DNA of 64,000 nucleotides from Burkholderia catarinensis (GCF_001883705.2 NZ_MDEQ02000003.1:186001-250000), one strand, 5' to 3'; counted from the stretch's first letter, positions 8,595-17,288 are shown. The notes: a model not told the origin generated them from the sequence alone. Program-made: numbers and translations.

Positions 8595-9749
8595 CTAATC
8601 GAGCGTGCGCCGGTAGAAGCGCAGCGCGACGCCCATCACGACGACGGTGAACAGCGCGACCGGCCACACGGACGGCCACAGGTCGGCCCAGCCGTTGCCT
8701 TTCAGCAGGATGCCGCGCACGAGGCGGTTGAAGTAGGTGAGCGGCAGCAGGTTGCCGACGAACTGCGCCCACTTCGGCATCCCGGCGAACGGGAACATGA
8801 AGCCCGACAGCAGGATGTTCGGCAGGAAATAGAACACCGCGAGCTGCATCGCCTGCAACTGATTCTGCGCGAGCGACGACAGCGTGATGCCGACCGTCAG
8901 GTTCGCGGCGATGAACAGCAGCGCGGACAGGTAGATCGCGAACGCGCCGCCGACGAACGGCACCTCGAACACGTACCGCGCGGCGGCGAGAATGATCGAC
9001 ACCTGGATCAGCCCGATGAACACGTACGGGACGATCTTGCCCGTCATCACCTCGAGCGGCCGCACGGGCGTCGCGAGCAGGTTCTCCATCGTGCCGCGCT
9101 CGCGTTCGCGTGTAATTGCGAGGCCCGTCATCATCACCATCGTCATCGTCAGGATCACGCCCATCAGGCCCGGCACGACGTTGTACTGCGTGATGCCTTC
9201 CGGGTTGTACAGCCGGTGCAGAACGACGTCGAACGCGGCCGGGTGGCCGTTCAGGTGCGCGAGCGGCCCGGTCAGGTCCTTGTCCGCGACGGGCTGCACG
9301 AGGCCCGGCAGCGCGCCGATCGCCGATGCGGTCGCGACGGGATCGGTCGCATCGGCTTCGACGAGCAGCGACGGACGCTCGCCGCGCAGCAGCCGCCGCG
9401 AAAAATCGGCCGGCACGTTCAGCACGAACTGCACGTCGCCGCGCGCGAGCGCATGGTGGCCGGCCGCTTCGTCGGGCAAGGTTTCGACGATGTCGAAGTA
9501 CGCGGAATTGCGCATCGCGGCGATGAAGCTGCGCGCGAACGGGCTCGCATCGGCGACGATCACCGCGGTCGGCAGGTGCTTCGGATCGGTGTTGATCGCG
9601 AAGCCGAACAGCGCGAGCTGGATGATCGGCACGCCGACGATCATCGCGAACGTCACGCGGTCGCGGCGCAGCTGCAGGAACTCCTTCAGCACGATGCTCC
9701 ACCAGCGTGCGACCGAGAACGCGTCGCGCAGGCCCGTCCATGCGTTCAT
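8595..9749 (-). CDS. ABC-2 type exporter permease
   Basis: 384 residues. One membrane segment near the N-terminus (about 28-50, with VPIIQLALFGFAI), a large periplasmic domain (about 50-190) and a C-terminal bundle of five segments, with the typical RERERGTMENLLATP motif after the first cytoplasmic loop. This is the YhhJ/YbhR/YbhS permease type. Its start codon overlaps the stop of the ATPase gene in ATGA, so the two are translationally coupled. Only one permease gene is present, so the pump is probably a homodimer. Substrate unknown; drugs or membrane-active compounds are likely from the family. Confidence 0.9.
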   Translation of the reverse strand: MNAWTGLRDAFSVARWWSIVLKEFLQLRRDRVTFAMIVGVPIIQLALFGFAINTDPKHLPTAVIVADASPFARSFIAAMRNSAYFDIVETLPDEAAGHHALARGDVQFVLNVPADFSRRLLRGERPSLLVEADATDPVATASAIGALPGLVQPVADKDLTGPLAHLNGHPAAFDVVLHRLYNPEGITQYNVVPGLMGVILTMTMVMMTGLAITRERERGTMENLLATPVRPLEVMTGKIVPYVFIGLIQVSIILAAARYVFEVPFVGGAFAIYLSALLFIAANLTVGITLSSLAQNQLQAMQLAVFYFLPNILLSGFMFPFAGMPKWAQFVGNLLPLTYFNRLVRGILLKGNGWADLWPSVWPVALFTVVVMGVALRFYRRTLD

Positions 9750-10705
9750 GGCGACGCTCCGCCGGGCGGCCCGGACGCGCGGCCCATCATATAAATGAAG
9801 ACGTCTTCGAGCCCGGTGTCGATCGGCGCGACCTGCAGCGCTGCTTTCCCGTCGGCCGGCGCCGCGACCTGTGCGAGCGTCGCATCCAGCAGCGCGCGAT
9901 CGCGGCCGCTCACGTGCAGCGCCGAGCCGAACACGACCGTCTGGTCGACGCCCGGCATCGTGCGCAGCCGCTCGGACAGTTCGGTCAGGTGATCGCCGGT
10001 GATCGCGCGGGTCGACAGGTGCTGCGACGCGACGATCTCCGCCGACGTACCCTGCGCGAGCAGTTCGCCGGACGCGATGTACGCGAGCTTGTGGCAGCGT
10101 TCGGCCTCGTCCATGTAGTGCGTGCTGACGAGCACCGAAATCCCCTGCGCGGCGAGCCGGTGCAGTTCTTCCCAGAAGTCGCGGCGCGCGGCCGGGTCGA
10201 CGCCGGCGGTCGGCTCGTCGAGCAGCAGCAGCTCCGGCTCGTGCAGCATGCAGGCGGCCAGCGCGAGGCGTTGCTTCCAGCCGCCCGACAGCGCGCCCGT
10301 GAGCTGGTCCGCGCGGCTTGCGAGGCCGAGCCCGTCGAGCGCGCGCGCGACGGCCGCCTTGCGGTCGGGCATCCCGTACACGCGTGCGACGAAGTCGAGG
10401 TTCTCGCGAATCGACAGGTCTTCCCAGTACGAGAAGCGCTGCGTCATGTAGCCGACGCGCCGCTTGATCTGCGCGCTGTCGCGCACGATGTCGTAGCCGA
10501 GGCAGGTGCCGCTGCCCGAGTCGGGCGTGAGCAGGCCGCACATCATCCGGATCGACGTGGTCTTGCCGCTGCCGTTCGGCCCGAGAAAGCCGAAGATCTC
10601 GCCGCGCGCGACGCGCAGCGATACGTCCTTCACGACGTGCTTGTCGCCGAAGCGCTTGTTCAGGCGATCGACGTCGATCGCATACGGAGCGGGCGGCGCG
10701 TTCAT
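9746..10705 (-). CDS. ABC exporter ATP-binding protein
   Basis: 319 residues with a full nucleotide-binding domain: Walker A GPNGSGKTTS (about 44-53), Q-loop in GYMTQRFSYWEDL, signature LSGGWKQR in place of LSGGQ, Walker B LLLLDEPTAGVD and switch His in VSTHYMDEA. It resembles one half of the duplicated YbhF ATPase. It powers export by the adjacent ABC-2 permease. Its ATG overlaps the adaptor stop (ATGA) and its stop overlaps the permease start, an unbroken coupled operon. Confidence 0.93.
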   Translation of the reverse strand: MNAPPAPYAIDVDRLNKRFGDKHVVKDVSLRVARGEIFGFLGPNGSGKTTSIRMMCGLLTPDSGSGTCLGYDIVRDSAQIKRRVGYMTQRFSYWEDLSIRENLDFVARVYGMPDRKAAVARALDGLGLASRADQLTGALSGGWKQRLALAACMLHEPELLLLDEPTAGVDPAARRDFWEELHRLAAQGISVLVSTHYMDEAERCHKLAYIASGELLAQGTSAEIVASQHLSTRAITGDHLTELSERLRTMPGVDQTVVFGSALHVSGRDRALLDATLAQVAAPADGKAALQVAPIDTGLEDVFIYMMGRASGPPGGASP

Positions 10706-11667
10706 TGCACCCTCACGGCGACGGGTTGGCCGGGATGCAGCTTCGGCGCGTCGGCGACGGTGGGGCGCGCCTCGATCATGAACACGAGCTTGGTCCGGCT
10801 CTCGTTGCTGTAGATCACCGGCGGCGTGTATTCGGCCTCGCTCGACACGTAGGTGATGCGCGCGGGCACGTCGGCCGCGCAGCCGTCGCAGCGGATCGCG
10901 ACCATGCGCCCCGTTGCGAGCGATGCGATGGCGGCCTTCGGCACGAAGAAGCGCACCTTCAGGTTTTGCGGCGGCAGCATCTGCACGACCGGATTGCCGG
11001 CCTGCACCCATTCGCCGACGCGGTACAGCGTGTCGTACACGCGCCCGGCGGCGGGTGCGGCAACGCGCTTCTGGTCGAGCTTCCATTGCGCTTCGGCCAC
11101 CGCCGCCTGCGCGGCGTCGACCTGGGCGGCCTGCGCGGCGACCTGCTGCGCGCGGCCCGGCAGGCGTGCGACGTCGACCTGCTTGTGCAGCTCGCGCATC
11201 TGCGCGGCGGTGGTTTGCGCGGACGTGCGGGAATCGTCGAGCTGCTGCTTCGACAGGCCGCCGGCCGCGTACTGGCGTTCGTCGCGCGCGAGTTGCGCGG
11301 CGGCCCGCGTGGCCCGCGCGGTGGCCTGCGCGAGTTGCGCCTGCGTGACCGCGACTTCCGGCGGGCGCTTGCCGCTCTGCAGGTCGGCGAGCTGCGCGCG
11401 CGCGGCCGCGAGCTGATGTTGCGCTTGCAGCAGCGCGGCCGTTTCGCTGAGCGCTTCGAGCGAGAACGCCGGTGCACCGGCGGCGACCGCCTGGCCGCGC
11501 TGGACCGACAACTGCGTCAGCGTGCCCGGTTGCGACGACGACAGGTACACGAATTCGCCTTCGACATAGCCCTGGTAGGTCGTGCCGTTGTCCGCTGTCC
11601 TGCCGCAACCGGCGAGCAGTGCGACGGCGGCGGCCAGCGCGAGCGGCAGCGCGCGGGCCGCGTTCAC
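10702..11667 (-). CDS. HlyD-family periplasmic adaptor lipoprotein
   Basis: 321 residues from a GTG at 11667, preceded by GGAGG at the right distance. The N-terminus ends ALLAGCG, so it is likely lipid-anchored. A biotinyl-lipoyl-like segment (YQGYVEGEFVYLSSSQPG) is followed by a long alpha-hairpin rich in Ala/Gln (about 70-190) and a beta-barrel domain with APAAGRVYDTLYRVGEWV. It bridges the ABC permease and the NodT channel. Gene overlaps: its GTG sits in the tetR stop (GTGA) and its stop in the ATPase start. Four consecutive genes of this unit thus overlap or nearly touch. Confidence 0.9.
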   Translation of the reverse strand: MNAARALPLALAAAVALLAGCGRTADNGTTYQGYVEGEFVYLSSSQPGTLTQLSVQRGQAVAAGAPAFSLEALSETAALLQAQHQLAAARAQLADLQSGKRPPEVAVTQAQLAQATARATRAAAQLARDERQYAAGGLSKQQLDDSRTSAQTTAAQMRELHKQVDVARLPGRAQQVAAQAAQVDAAQAAVAEAQWKLDQKRVAAPAAGRVYDTLYRVGEWVQAGNPVVQMLPPQNLKVRFFVPKAAIASLATGRMVAIRCDGCAADVPARITYVSSEAEYTPPVIYSNESRTKLVFMIEARPTVADAPKLHPGQPVAVRVQ

Positions 11668-12362
11668 GACGGCCTCCGCGGCGAGCGGGCCCGCGCGCGA
11701 GGCGCGGCGGCCGGCGGCTGCAGGCCGGAACCGAGCAGCGCGCGGACGTGGCGGTGCAGCACGTCGCGGTCGATCGGCGGCAGGCCGCGCGCGCTTTGCC
11801 ACAGTTTCGCGGTCGCGAGCGGCAGCATCACGAGCGCGATGATCGAATGGAACAGGAACGCGGGTTCGAGCGCGGGATTCAGCGTGCCGGCCTGCTGCGC
11901 GCCGCGGATGCGTTCGGCGAAGCGCCCGACATGGTCGAGCGGAATGCGCCGGACCATCCGCTCGCGCAGCAGCCCGCCTTCATGGACGATCTCGCGCAAC
12001 CAGATCGACGGCAGCCACGGCATGCGGTGCGTGACGTCGAAGAAGCGGTCGACGAGCTCGGCGACGAGCGCGAACGGATCGTTCTCGATCTGCGGTTCGG
12101 TCGGCCGCCACACGAACGCGATGACCTGCGCGAGCCGTTCCTCGACGATCGCGTCGAGCAACTGCTCGCGGTTCGTGAAGTAGTAGTGGACCATCGCCGA
12201 CGTGACGCCGGCGGCGGCGGCAATCTGCGCGACCGTCGTCGCGGCGATGCCGCGCTCGGCGAACAACTGCATCGCGACGTCGAGCATGTGGTCGCGCAGG
12301 TCGAAATCGTCCACCGACGGGCGGCGCCCGCGCGGCCTGGCGATGGTGGATTTCGCGTTCAT
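11664..12362 (-). CDS. TetR-family repressor of the ABC efflux operon (CecR-like)
   Basis: 232 residues. The N-terminal DNA-binding region contains MLDVAMQLFAERGIAATTV and IAAAAGVTSAMVHYYFTNRE, the textbook TetR helix-turn-helix. The C-terminal ligand domain is typical of CecR/YbiH-like regulators, which head the related E. coli ybhGFSR operon. As first gene of the operon it probably represses its own transcript. The ATG at 12362 is chosen; an in-frame TTG at 12398 lies inside the candidate promoter and is less likely. No strong ribosome-binding site is visible. Confidence 0.9.
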   Translation of the reverse strand: MNAKSTIARPRGRRPSVDDFDLRDHMLDVAMQLFAERGIAATTVAQIAAAAGVTSAMVHYYFTNREQLLDAIVEERLAQVIAFVWRPTEPQIENDPFALVAELVDRFFDVTHRMPWLPSIWLREIVHEGGLLRERMVRRIPLDHVGRFAERIRGAQQAGTLNPALEPAFLFHSIIALVMLPLATAKLWQSARGLPPIDRDVLHRHVRALLGSGLQPPAAAPRARARSPRRPS

Positions 12363-12369
12363 GAAATCG

Positions 12370-12398
12370 ACGCTAATTGATGAGTTAGTTAATTTCAA
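12370..12398 (-). promoter_or_regulatory. Candidate promoter/operator of the TetR-ABC operon
   Basis: On the minus strand a -35-like TTGAAA (12393-12398) is followed after 17 bp by TAGCGT (12370-12375). The spacer carries an imperfect dyad, CTAATTGATGAGTTAG on the plus strand (12373-12388, 6 of 8 positions symmetric). This is the only AT-rich stretch before tetR and suits autorepression. Confidence 0.45.
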
Positions 12399-12519
12399 GG
12401 AAGGGTTTTCGCCGTTGTTGACCGGGATCAGGCGAGTGTCGAATGGCGGCGCGGACGAGCGGGGGCGCGACGCGGCGGCGGGCTGGGTGCCGCGGGCGGC
12501 GTGTAGGGAGCGGCTAACG

Positions 12520-12584
12520 AGGACCGGCGGAGGACCGGCGGAGGACAGGCGGAGGACAGGCGGAGGACAGGCGGAGGACAGGCG
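12520..12584. repeat. 11-bp tandem repeat, about 5.9 copies
   Basis: Two copies of AGGACCGGCGG are followed by four of AGGACAGGCGG, the last lacking its final base. It lies between the tetR start and the end of the cupin gene, about 120 bp upstream of the tetR promoter candidate and outside any credible gene. The single C/A change separates the array into two blocks, a sign of expansion by slippage. Confidence 0.9.
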
Positions 12585-12647
12585 AGGAAGCCGGTCGCGA
12601 AGCGAAGCGGGGCGCGGGCCGGATATCGCGCGCGCCCCGGAACCCGG

Positions 12648-13067
12648 TTACTGATCGATCGGCGACTTCAGCGGCTCGTGCTCGCCGGTCAGCCCGAATA
12701 CGATGAGTTGCGCGGGCTCGGTCGCGCTCGCGTTGCGCGATACCTGGTGGCGCGAGCCGGGCGCTTCGTACCAGCCTTCGCCGGCGCGGTAGCGGTGCAG
12801 CGGGCCGCCGTTCATCTGCGACAGCACTTCGCCTTTCGACACGACCGCGAACACCGAGCCGAGGTGCTTGTGCGCTGCGGAGGCCTGGCCGGGCGCATAG
12901 TCGACGGTCGCGACGACCACGAGCTTGCCGGGCGCTTCGGGCACGGCCTGCTGCATGATCGCGTGCACGTTGTCGCCGGTGTCGTGCGCATCGGCGGCGG
13001 CCGGCAGCGCGGCGCCGAGCGCGAGCCACGCGCACAGGGCGGTGCGATTGAGCGTGGAGCGCATCAT
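12648..13067 (-). CDS. Exported cupin-domain protein
   Basis: 139 residues with a signal peptide ending LPAAADAHD and one cupin barrel (about 48-120). Potential metal ligands are in ASAAHKHLGSVF, followed by the cupin pattern FAVVSKGEVL and AGEGWYEAPGSRHQVSRN. A periplasmic location is expected; activity unknown. A good AGGAGA site precedes the ATG pair at 13064/13067. The gene starts 10 bp after the AhpD-like gene, so the two form one unit. Confidence 0.8.
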   Translation of the reverse strand: MMRSTLNRTALCAWLALGAALPAAADAHDTGDNVHAIMQQAVPEAPGKLVVVATVDYAPGQASAAHKHLGSVFAVVSKGEVLSQMNGGPLHRYRAGEGWYEAPGSRHQVSRNASATEPAQLIVFGLTGEHEPLKSPIDQ

Positions 13068-13077
13068 CGTCGTCTCC

Positions 13078-13515
13078 TTACTCGGGCATCTTGCGGAACG
13101 CGATCGCGAAGCGGTTCCACGAGTTGATCGTCGCGATCAGCATCGACAGGTCGAACAGCTCCTCGTCGCTGAAGTGCGGCTTCACGGCTTCCCAGACGGC
13201 GTCCGGCACGTGATTGTCGGCGACCAGCGTCAGCGCCTCGGTCCACTCCAGCGCGGCACGTTCGCGCTCGGTGAAGAACGGCGTTTCGCGCCATGTGACG
13301 ACAGTTGCCAGGCGGCGGTCGGTTTCGCCGCCCTTGCGCGCGTCGGCCGTGTGCATGTCGACGCAGAACGCGCAGCCGTTGATCTGCGACGCGCGCAGGC
13401 GGACGAGTTCGGCGAGCGGCTTCTCGATCGAGCTCTTCGCGAGGAATTCCTCGGCGTTGCGCATCACCTTGATCCCATTCGGGCTGGCGGCATAGAAGTT
13501 CAGGCGCGGTTGCAT
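13078..13515 (-). CDS. AhpD-like carboxymuconolactone decarboxylase family protein
   Basis: 145 residues. Contains the AhpD-core redox motif C48-A-F-C51 in NGCAFCVDMHTADARKGGE, with a nearby histidine (His55) as in alkylhydroperoxidase D proteins. The usual role is thiol-dependent peroxide reduction or protection from electrophiles. AAAGGA precedes the ATG at 13515. The following cupin gene is co-oriented and 10 bp away. The closest sub-family is the short proteins annotated carboxymuconolactone decarboxylase; a decarboxylase activity is not implied by the CxxC motif. Confidence 0.88.
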   Translation of the reverse strand: MQPRLNFYAASPNGIKVMRNAEEFLAKSSIEKPLAELVRLRASQINGCAFCVDMHTADARKGGETDRRLATVVTWRETPFFTERERAALEWTEALTLVADNHVPDAVWEAVKPHFSDEELFDLSMLIATINSWNRFAIAFRKMPE

Positions 13516-13608
13516 GGCAGGTCCTTTTCGGTTGGAGCGCACGGTGGCGCGACAGGACCCACTTTAAGACGCACGCTGGCCTGCTTGAATGGCCAATTTC
13601 CAGAAAAT

Positions 13609-15093
13609 TCAGGTAACCAGTGACGAGCCGCCGATGCTGCCCGAACCCAGCAGCCCGGCCAGCTTCGCGAGCGCCGTATCGATGCGCAGCGCGTCGATCC
13701 CGCCATAGCCGAACAGCAGCCCCGCGCGGACCGGCACGCCGACGTGGAACGCCGAGATGCCGTACAGGCCGATGTCCTGCGCGCGCGCCGCGCGGACCAG
13801 CGCCGCCTCGTCGAGCCCCGGCTTCAGGTGCGCGGCGAGGTGGATGCCGGCGGTCGGCACGATCGCGTCGAACCACGGCGCGAGTTCGCCGCGCAGATGC
13901 GCGATCAGCATCTTGCGGCGCGCGTCGTAGTGCTTCTGCACGCGCTTCAGGTGCCGCGCGAAATCGCCTTCGAGCATGAAGCGCGCGAGCGCCGCCTGCG
14001 TCAGCGTGCAGGTGTGCCAGTCGACGATCTGCTTCGCCTTGGCCAGCGGGCCGCGCAGCGCGCGCGGCGGAATCGCGTAGCCGATCCGCAGTTCGGGAAA
14101 GATCGTCTTCGAGAACGTGCCGACATAGGCGACGAGGCCCGTGCGGTCGAGGCTCTTCAGCGATTCCACCGGCCGGCCTTCGAAACGGAACTCGCCGTCG
14201 TAGTCGTCCTCGATGATCACCGCGCGGCGGCGCTGCGCCCATTCGAGCAGCGCGACGCGCCGGTCCAGCGTCATCGGCATTCCGAGCGGGAACTGGTGCG
14301 ACGGCGTCACGTAGACGAGGCGCGCTTCGTCGGGCAGCCGCTCGGTGACGAGGCCGTGCGCGTCGACCGGCACGCCGATCACCGTCGCGCCGAGCGACGC
14401 GAACGCGGCGCGCGCGGGCGGATAGCCGGGATCCTCGACCGCGACGACGTCGCCGGGCCGCACGACGACGCGCGCGAGCAGGTCGAGCGCCTGTTGCGCG
14501 CCCTGCGTGACGAGCACGTCGTCCCAACTGCACGCGACCGCGCGGCTGAACGCGACGTAGCGCGCGATCGCGCCGCGCAGTTGCGGATCGCCGGCCGGAT
14601 CGTGGTATTGGCCGGGGCCGCGCGCCTGCAGGCGCAGCGCGTGATGCAGGCAGCGCCGCCATGCGTCGAACGGGAACAGCGCCTTGTCGGTCACGCCGCC
14701 GCGGAAGTCGAAGCCGGGCGAATCCTGCGGCGCGGGCATCGCGAGCGCGTCGGGCAGCTCGTCCCACAACGCGCGCGCATCGACCGCATCGATGCGCGGC
14801 GTGTCCTCGACGATCGACGGCGCCGACATCGCGGCGGCGTGCGGCACGCGCGCGAGACCGTCGGCGACGAACGTGCCGTCGCCCGCGCGCGTATTCAGGT
14901 AGCCCTCGGCGACGAGACGTTCGAACGCGTCGAGCGTCGTCTTGCGCGATACGCCGAGCTGCTTCGCGAGGTCGCGCGTCGACGGCAGCCGCGCGCCGCC
15001 TTCGAGACGCCCGTCGACGATCGCGGTGCGCAGTTGCCGGAAGATTTGGCCCGTCAGGTCGTGACGGCCGTCGATGCGGATTGCGATGTCCAT
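13609..15093 (-). CDS. MocR/PdxR-type regulator (GntR helix-turn-helix fused to aminotransferase domain)
   Basis: 494 residues. Residues about 10-75 form a GntR winged helix (GGARLPSTRDLAKQLGVSRK, then TTLDAFERLVAEGYL). The rest is a fold-type I aminotransferase domain with the PLP-lysine motif TFSKTIFPELRIGY and the aspartate motif IIEDDYDGEF. Such proteins sense PLP or an amino compound and control nearby genes. It lies upstream of the AhpD-cupin pair on the same strand and is divergent from a LysR gene, with an 8-bp repeat array between. The start at 15093 places the helix-turn-helix at the expected distance. Confidence 0.92.
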   Translation of the reverse strand: MDIAIRIDGRHDLTGQIFRQLRTAIVDGRLEGGARLPSTRDLAKQLGVSRKTTLDAFERLVAEGYLNTRAGDGTFVADGLARVPHAAAMSAPSIVEDTPRIDAVDARALWDELPDALAMPAPQDSPGFDFRGGVTDKALFPFDAWRRCLHHALRLQARGPGQYHDPAGDPQLRGAIARYVAFSRAVACSWDDVLVTQGAQQALDLLARVVVRPGDVVAVEDPGYPPARAAFASLGATVIGVPVDAHGLVTERLPDEARLVYVTPSHQFPLGMPMTLDRRVALLEWAQRRRAVIIEDDYDGEFRFEGRPVESLKSLDRTGLVAYVGTFSKTIFPELRIGYAIPPRALRGPLAKAKQIVDWHTCTLTQAALARFMLEGDFARHLKRVQKHYDARRKMLIAHLRGELAPWFDAIVPTAGIHLAAHLKPGLDEAALVRAARAQDIGLYGISAFHVGVPVRAGLLFGYGGIDALRIDTALAKLAGLLGSGSIGGSSLVT

Positions 15094-15252
15094 CGCGGTG
15101 GTTACCTTGATTGGGGGAATTTCGTGCCAGTCAGCATACCGGAAGTCGACCGGCGGATCGGGGTTCGGGGCGGCGGCATGACGGCTTCGCTGGTTTTTCG
15201 CGATGTCGGAGCCGGCCATCACGGCGCAAGGAATCCGGATGGAGCGACGCGG

Positions 15253-15360
15253 CCGGAGAACCGGAGAACCGGAGAACCGAAGAACCGGAGAACCGGAGAA
15301 CCGGAGAACCGGAGAACCGGAGAACCGGAGAACCGGAGAACCGGAGAACCGGAGAACCGG
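15253..15360. repeat. 8-bp tandem repeat (CCGGAGAA), 13.5 copies
   Basis: Thirteen full units plus CCGG; the fourth unit is CCGAAGAA. It sits in the 373-bp gap (15094-15466) between the divergent MocR and LysR genes, 160 bp from the MocR start and about 107 bp from the LysR start. The rest of the gap holds no gene. Because 8 is not a multiple of 3, gain or loss of a unit would change both promoter spacing and any upstream reading frame; in this sequence an upstream ATG (15203) is in frame with LysR. Confidence 0.95.
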
Positions 15361-15466
15361 GCAGGGCCGGCCTACTGGCATCGGTCGTCGCCGCCCCTGT
15401 CGCCCGATTGGACCGCGGCCCGCCGCTGGCTTACGATCCACGACAACCCCATACCGGAGCGACCTC

Positions 15467-16384
15467 ATGCTGTCCGAAGACGAACTGGCGCTGCTCGACG
15501 CGATCCGCGCCACCGGCAGCCTGTCGCGGGCCGCCGCGCGGCTCGGCAAGGCGCCGTCGACGGTGTCGCACGCGGCGCGCCAGCTCGAAACGCGTTTCGA
15601 CGCGCTGCTGTTCGACCGGCGCGGCTACCGGCTGCAGCTGACGCCGGCCGGGCAATTGCTCGCCGACGAGGCGGCACGGCTGGCGCTGGACGTCGCGCGG
15701 CTGACGCAGCGCGTGCGGCAGGTCGCGAGCGGCTGGGAGGACCGGCTGTGGATCGTCAGCGACGAGGTGCTGGAGTTCGACACGCTGCTGCCGGTGGTCC
15801 GCGCGTTCGACGCGCTCGATTCGGGCGTGTCGCTGCGCTTCACGCACGAGGTGCTCGGCGGCACCTGGGAAGCGCTGCGCGACGGCCGCGCGGATCTGGT
15901 GATCGGCGCGACCAACGAGCCGCCGGCGATTCCGGGCTTCAAATGGTTCGAACTGGGCGCGATGGAGTGGGTGTTCGCGGTGTCGCCGCGCCATCCGCTG
16001 GCGTCCGGGAGCGGCGTGCTGACGCGCGACGCGATCGGCGCGCATCGCGCGGTCGTCGTCGCCGATTCGTCGCGGCGCGCGGCCGGCCGCGCGTATGGCC
16101 TGCTCGGCGGGCAGGCCGTGCTCGCGGTGCCGTCGATGCGCGCGAAGATCCTCGCGCAGCGCGACGGGCTCGGCGTCGGCTGGGTGCCGAGCCGACGCGT
16201 GGTGTCGCTGCTCGCGCGCGGCGAACTGGTCGAGAAACAGACGGCCGATCCGCGTGAACCGAACCTGCTGTATGTCGCGTGGCGCGGCGACCGCGACGGC
16301 CGCGCGCTGCAATGGTGGCTGGAGCGACTGCGCGAGCCGAGACTCGCGCAGCGCCTGCTCGACGGGATCGACGTGACCGGCTGA
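15467..16384 (+). CDS. LysR-family transcriptional regulator
   Basis: 305 residues. The helix-turn-helix is clear: ELALLDAIRATGSLSRAAAR then LGKAPSTVSHAARQLE. A LysR substrate-binding domain follows from about residue 88. It starts at 15467 behind a GGAG site; an in-frame extension through the upstream repeat to ATG 15203 is possible but lacks a ribosome-binding site. It precedes the SDR gene by 140 bp in the same direction, and a T-N11-A type dyad lies in that gap, so the SDR gene is the likely target. Confidence 0.92.
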   Translation: MLSEDELALLDAIRATGSLSRAAARLGKAPSTVSHAARQLETRFDALLFDRRGYRLQLTPAGQLLADEAARLALDVARLTQRVRQVASGWEDRLWIVSDEVLEFDTLLPVVRAFDALDSGVSLRFTHEVLGGTWEALRDGRADLVIGATNEPPAIPGFKWFELGAMEWVFAVSPRHPLASGSGVLTRDAIGAHRAVVVADSSRRAAGRAYGLLGGQAVLAVPSMRAKILAQRDGLGVGWVPSRRVVSLLARGELVEKQTADPREPNLLYVAWRGDRDGRALQWWLERLREPRLAQRLLDGIDVTG

Positions 16385-16415
16385 GCGCGGAACCGGGCGG
16401 CGGGGCGTCCGCCCA

Positions 16416-16442
16416 AACATGTTCGACGGTTTCGAACATGTT
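16416..16442. promoter_or_regulatory. Inverted-repeat operator upstream of the SDR gene
   Basis: Arms AACATGTTCGA (16416-16426) and TCGAACATGTT (16432-16442) are perfect 11-bp inverted repeats around a 5-bp spacer. The centre contains the LysR-box form T-N11-A, and each arm itself holds the palindrome AACATGTT. It lies 83 bp before the SDR start and just after the LysR gene. Confidence 0.7.
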
Positions 16443-16524
16443 CGTCGTGCACATCGCACGGCAAGGCCCGGCGCCGCGCGCATCCTGTGCTCACGGTCAA
16501 CTCACCGGTTCACAGGAGAACATC

Positions 16525-17274
16525 ATGCAACGCTTCGAAGGAAAGACGGTTCTGGTCACGGGCGGCAACAGCGGCATCGGCCTGGCGGCCGCCAACGCAT
16601 TCGCGGCCGAAGGCGCGCGGGTCATCATCACCGGGCGCGACGCGCAGACGCTGGAAGCCGCACGGCAAACGCTCGGCGAAGGCGCGCTCGCGATCCGCAA
16701 CGAGGCCGGCAGCGTCGCGTCGGCCCGTGCGCTGGCGGACGCGATCGCAACCGCGGGCGTGCGGCTCGACGCCGTGTTCATCAACGCGGGCGTCGCGAAA
16801 CTCGCGCCGTTCGCCGACAGCGACGAGGCCATGTGGGACCTCGTGTTCAACACCAACGTGAAGGGCGCGTATTTCCAGATCCAGTCGCTGGTGCCGCTGC
16901 TGAACCGCGGCGCGTCGATCGTGATCAACGGCTCGATCAACGCGCACATCGGGATGCCCGGCTCGTCGGTATACGCGGCGAGCAAGGCGGCCGTCAATTC
17001 GTTCGCGAAGACGCTGTCGACGGAACTGCTGCCGCACGGCGTGCGCGTGAATGTCGTGAGCCCCGGGCCGGTTCAGACGCCGCTGTACGGCAAGCTCGGG
17101 CTCGATGCGGCGACGCTCGACGCGACGGCCGAAAAGATCAAGGGCCTCGTCCCGATCGGCCGGTTCGGCACGCCGGACGAAATCGCGTCCACGGTGCTGC
17201 ACCTCAGCGCGCCGGAATCCGCGTTCATCGTCGGCGCGGAGATCATCGCGTCGGGCGGGATGGGATTGCTCTGA
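16525..17274 (+). CDS. SDR family oxidoreductase
   Basis: 249 residues, classical short-chain dehydrogenase. NAD(P)-binding glycine motif TGGNSGIG (residues 12-19), FINAGVA in place of NNAG, and the catalytic pair Tyr150 and Lys154 in VYAASKAAV with a Ser in INGSIN. The arginine in ITGR after beta-2 suggests NADP preference. Start at 16525 follows a CAGGAGAA site. Probably under the upstream LysR regulator. Substrate unknown; close relatives are annotated glucose or 3-oxoacyl reductase without proof. Confidence 0.9.
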   Translation: MQRFEGKTVLVTGGNSGIGLAAANAFAAEGARVIITGRDAQTLEAARQTLGEGALAIRNEAGSVASARALADAIATAGVRLDAVFINAGVAKLAPFADSDEAMWDLVFNTNVKGAYFQIQSLVPLLNRGASIVINGSINAHIGMPGSSVYAASKAAVNSFAKTLSTELLPHGVRVNVVSPGPVQTPLYGKLGLDAATLDATAEKIKGLVPIGRFGTPDEIASTVLHLSAPESAFIVGAEIIASGGMGLL

Positions 17275-17288
17275 TCCGTGGCGCCGGC

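Noticed and set aside
15253..15360. CRISPR-like repeated array
   Set aside because: Units are 8 bp and directly adjacent with no spacers, so it is a simple tandem repeat. The same applies to the 11-bp array at 12520-12584.
15203..15466. N-terminal extension of the LysR protein through the 8-bp repeat
   Set aside because: The extension is Arg/Gly/Pro repeat sequence without ribosome-binding site; the LysR family start matches ATG 15467. Kept only as a hypothesis in the repeat finding.
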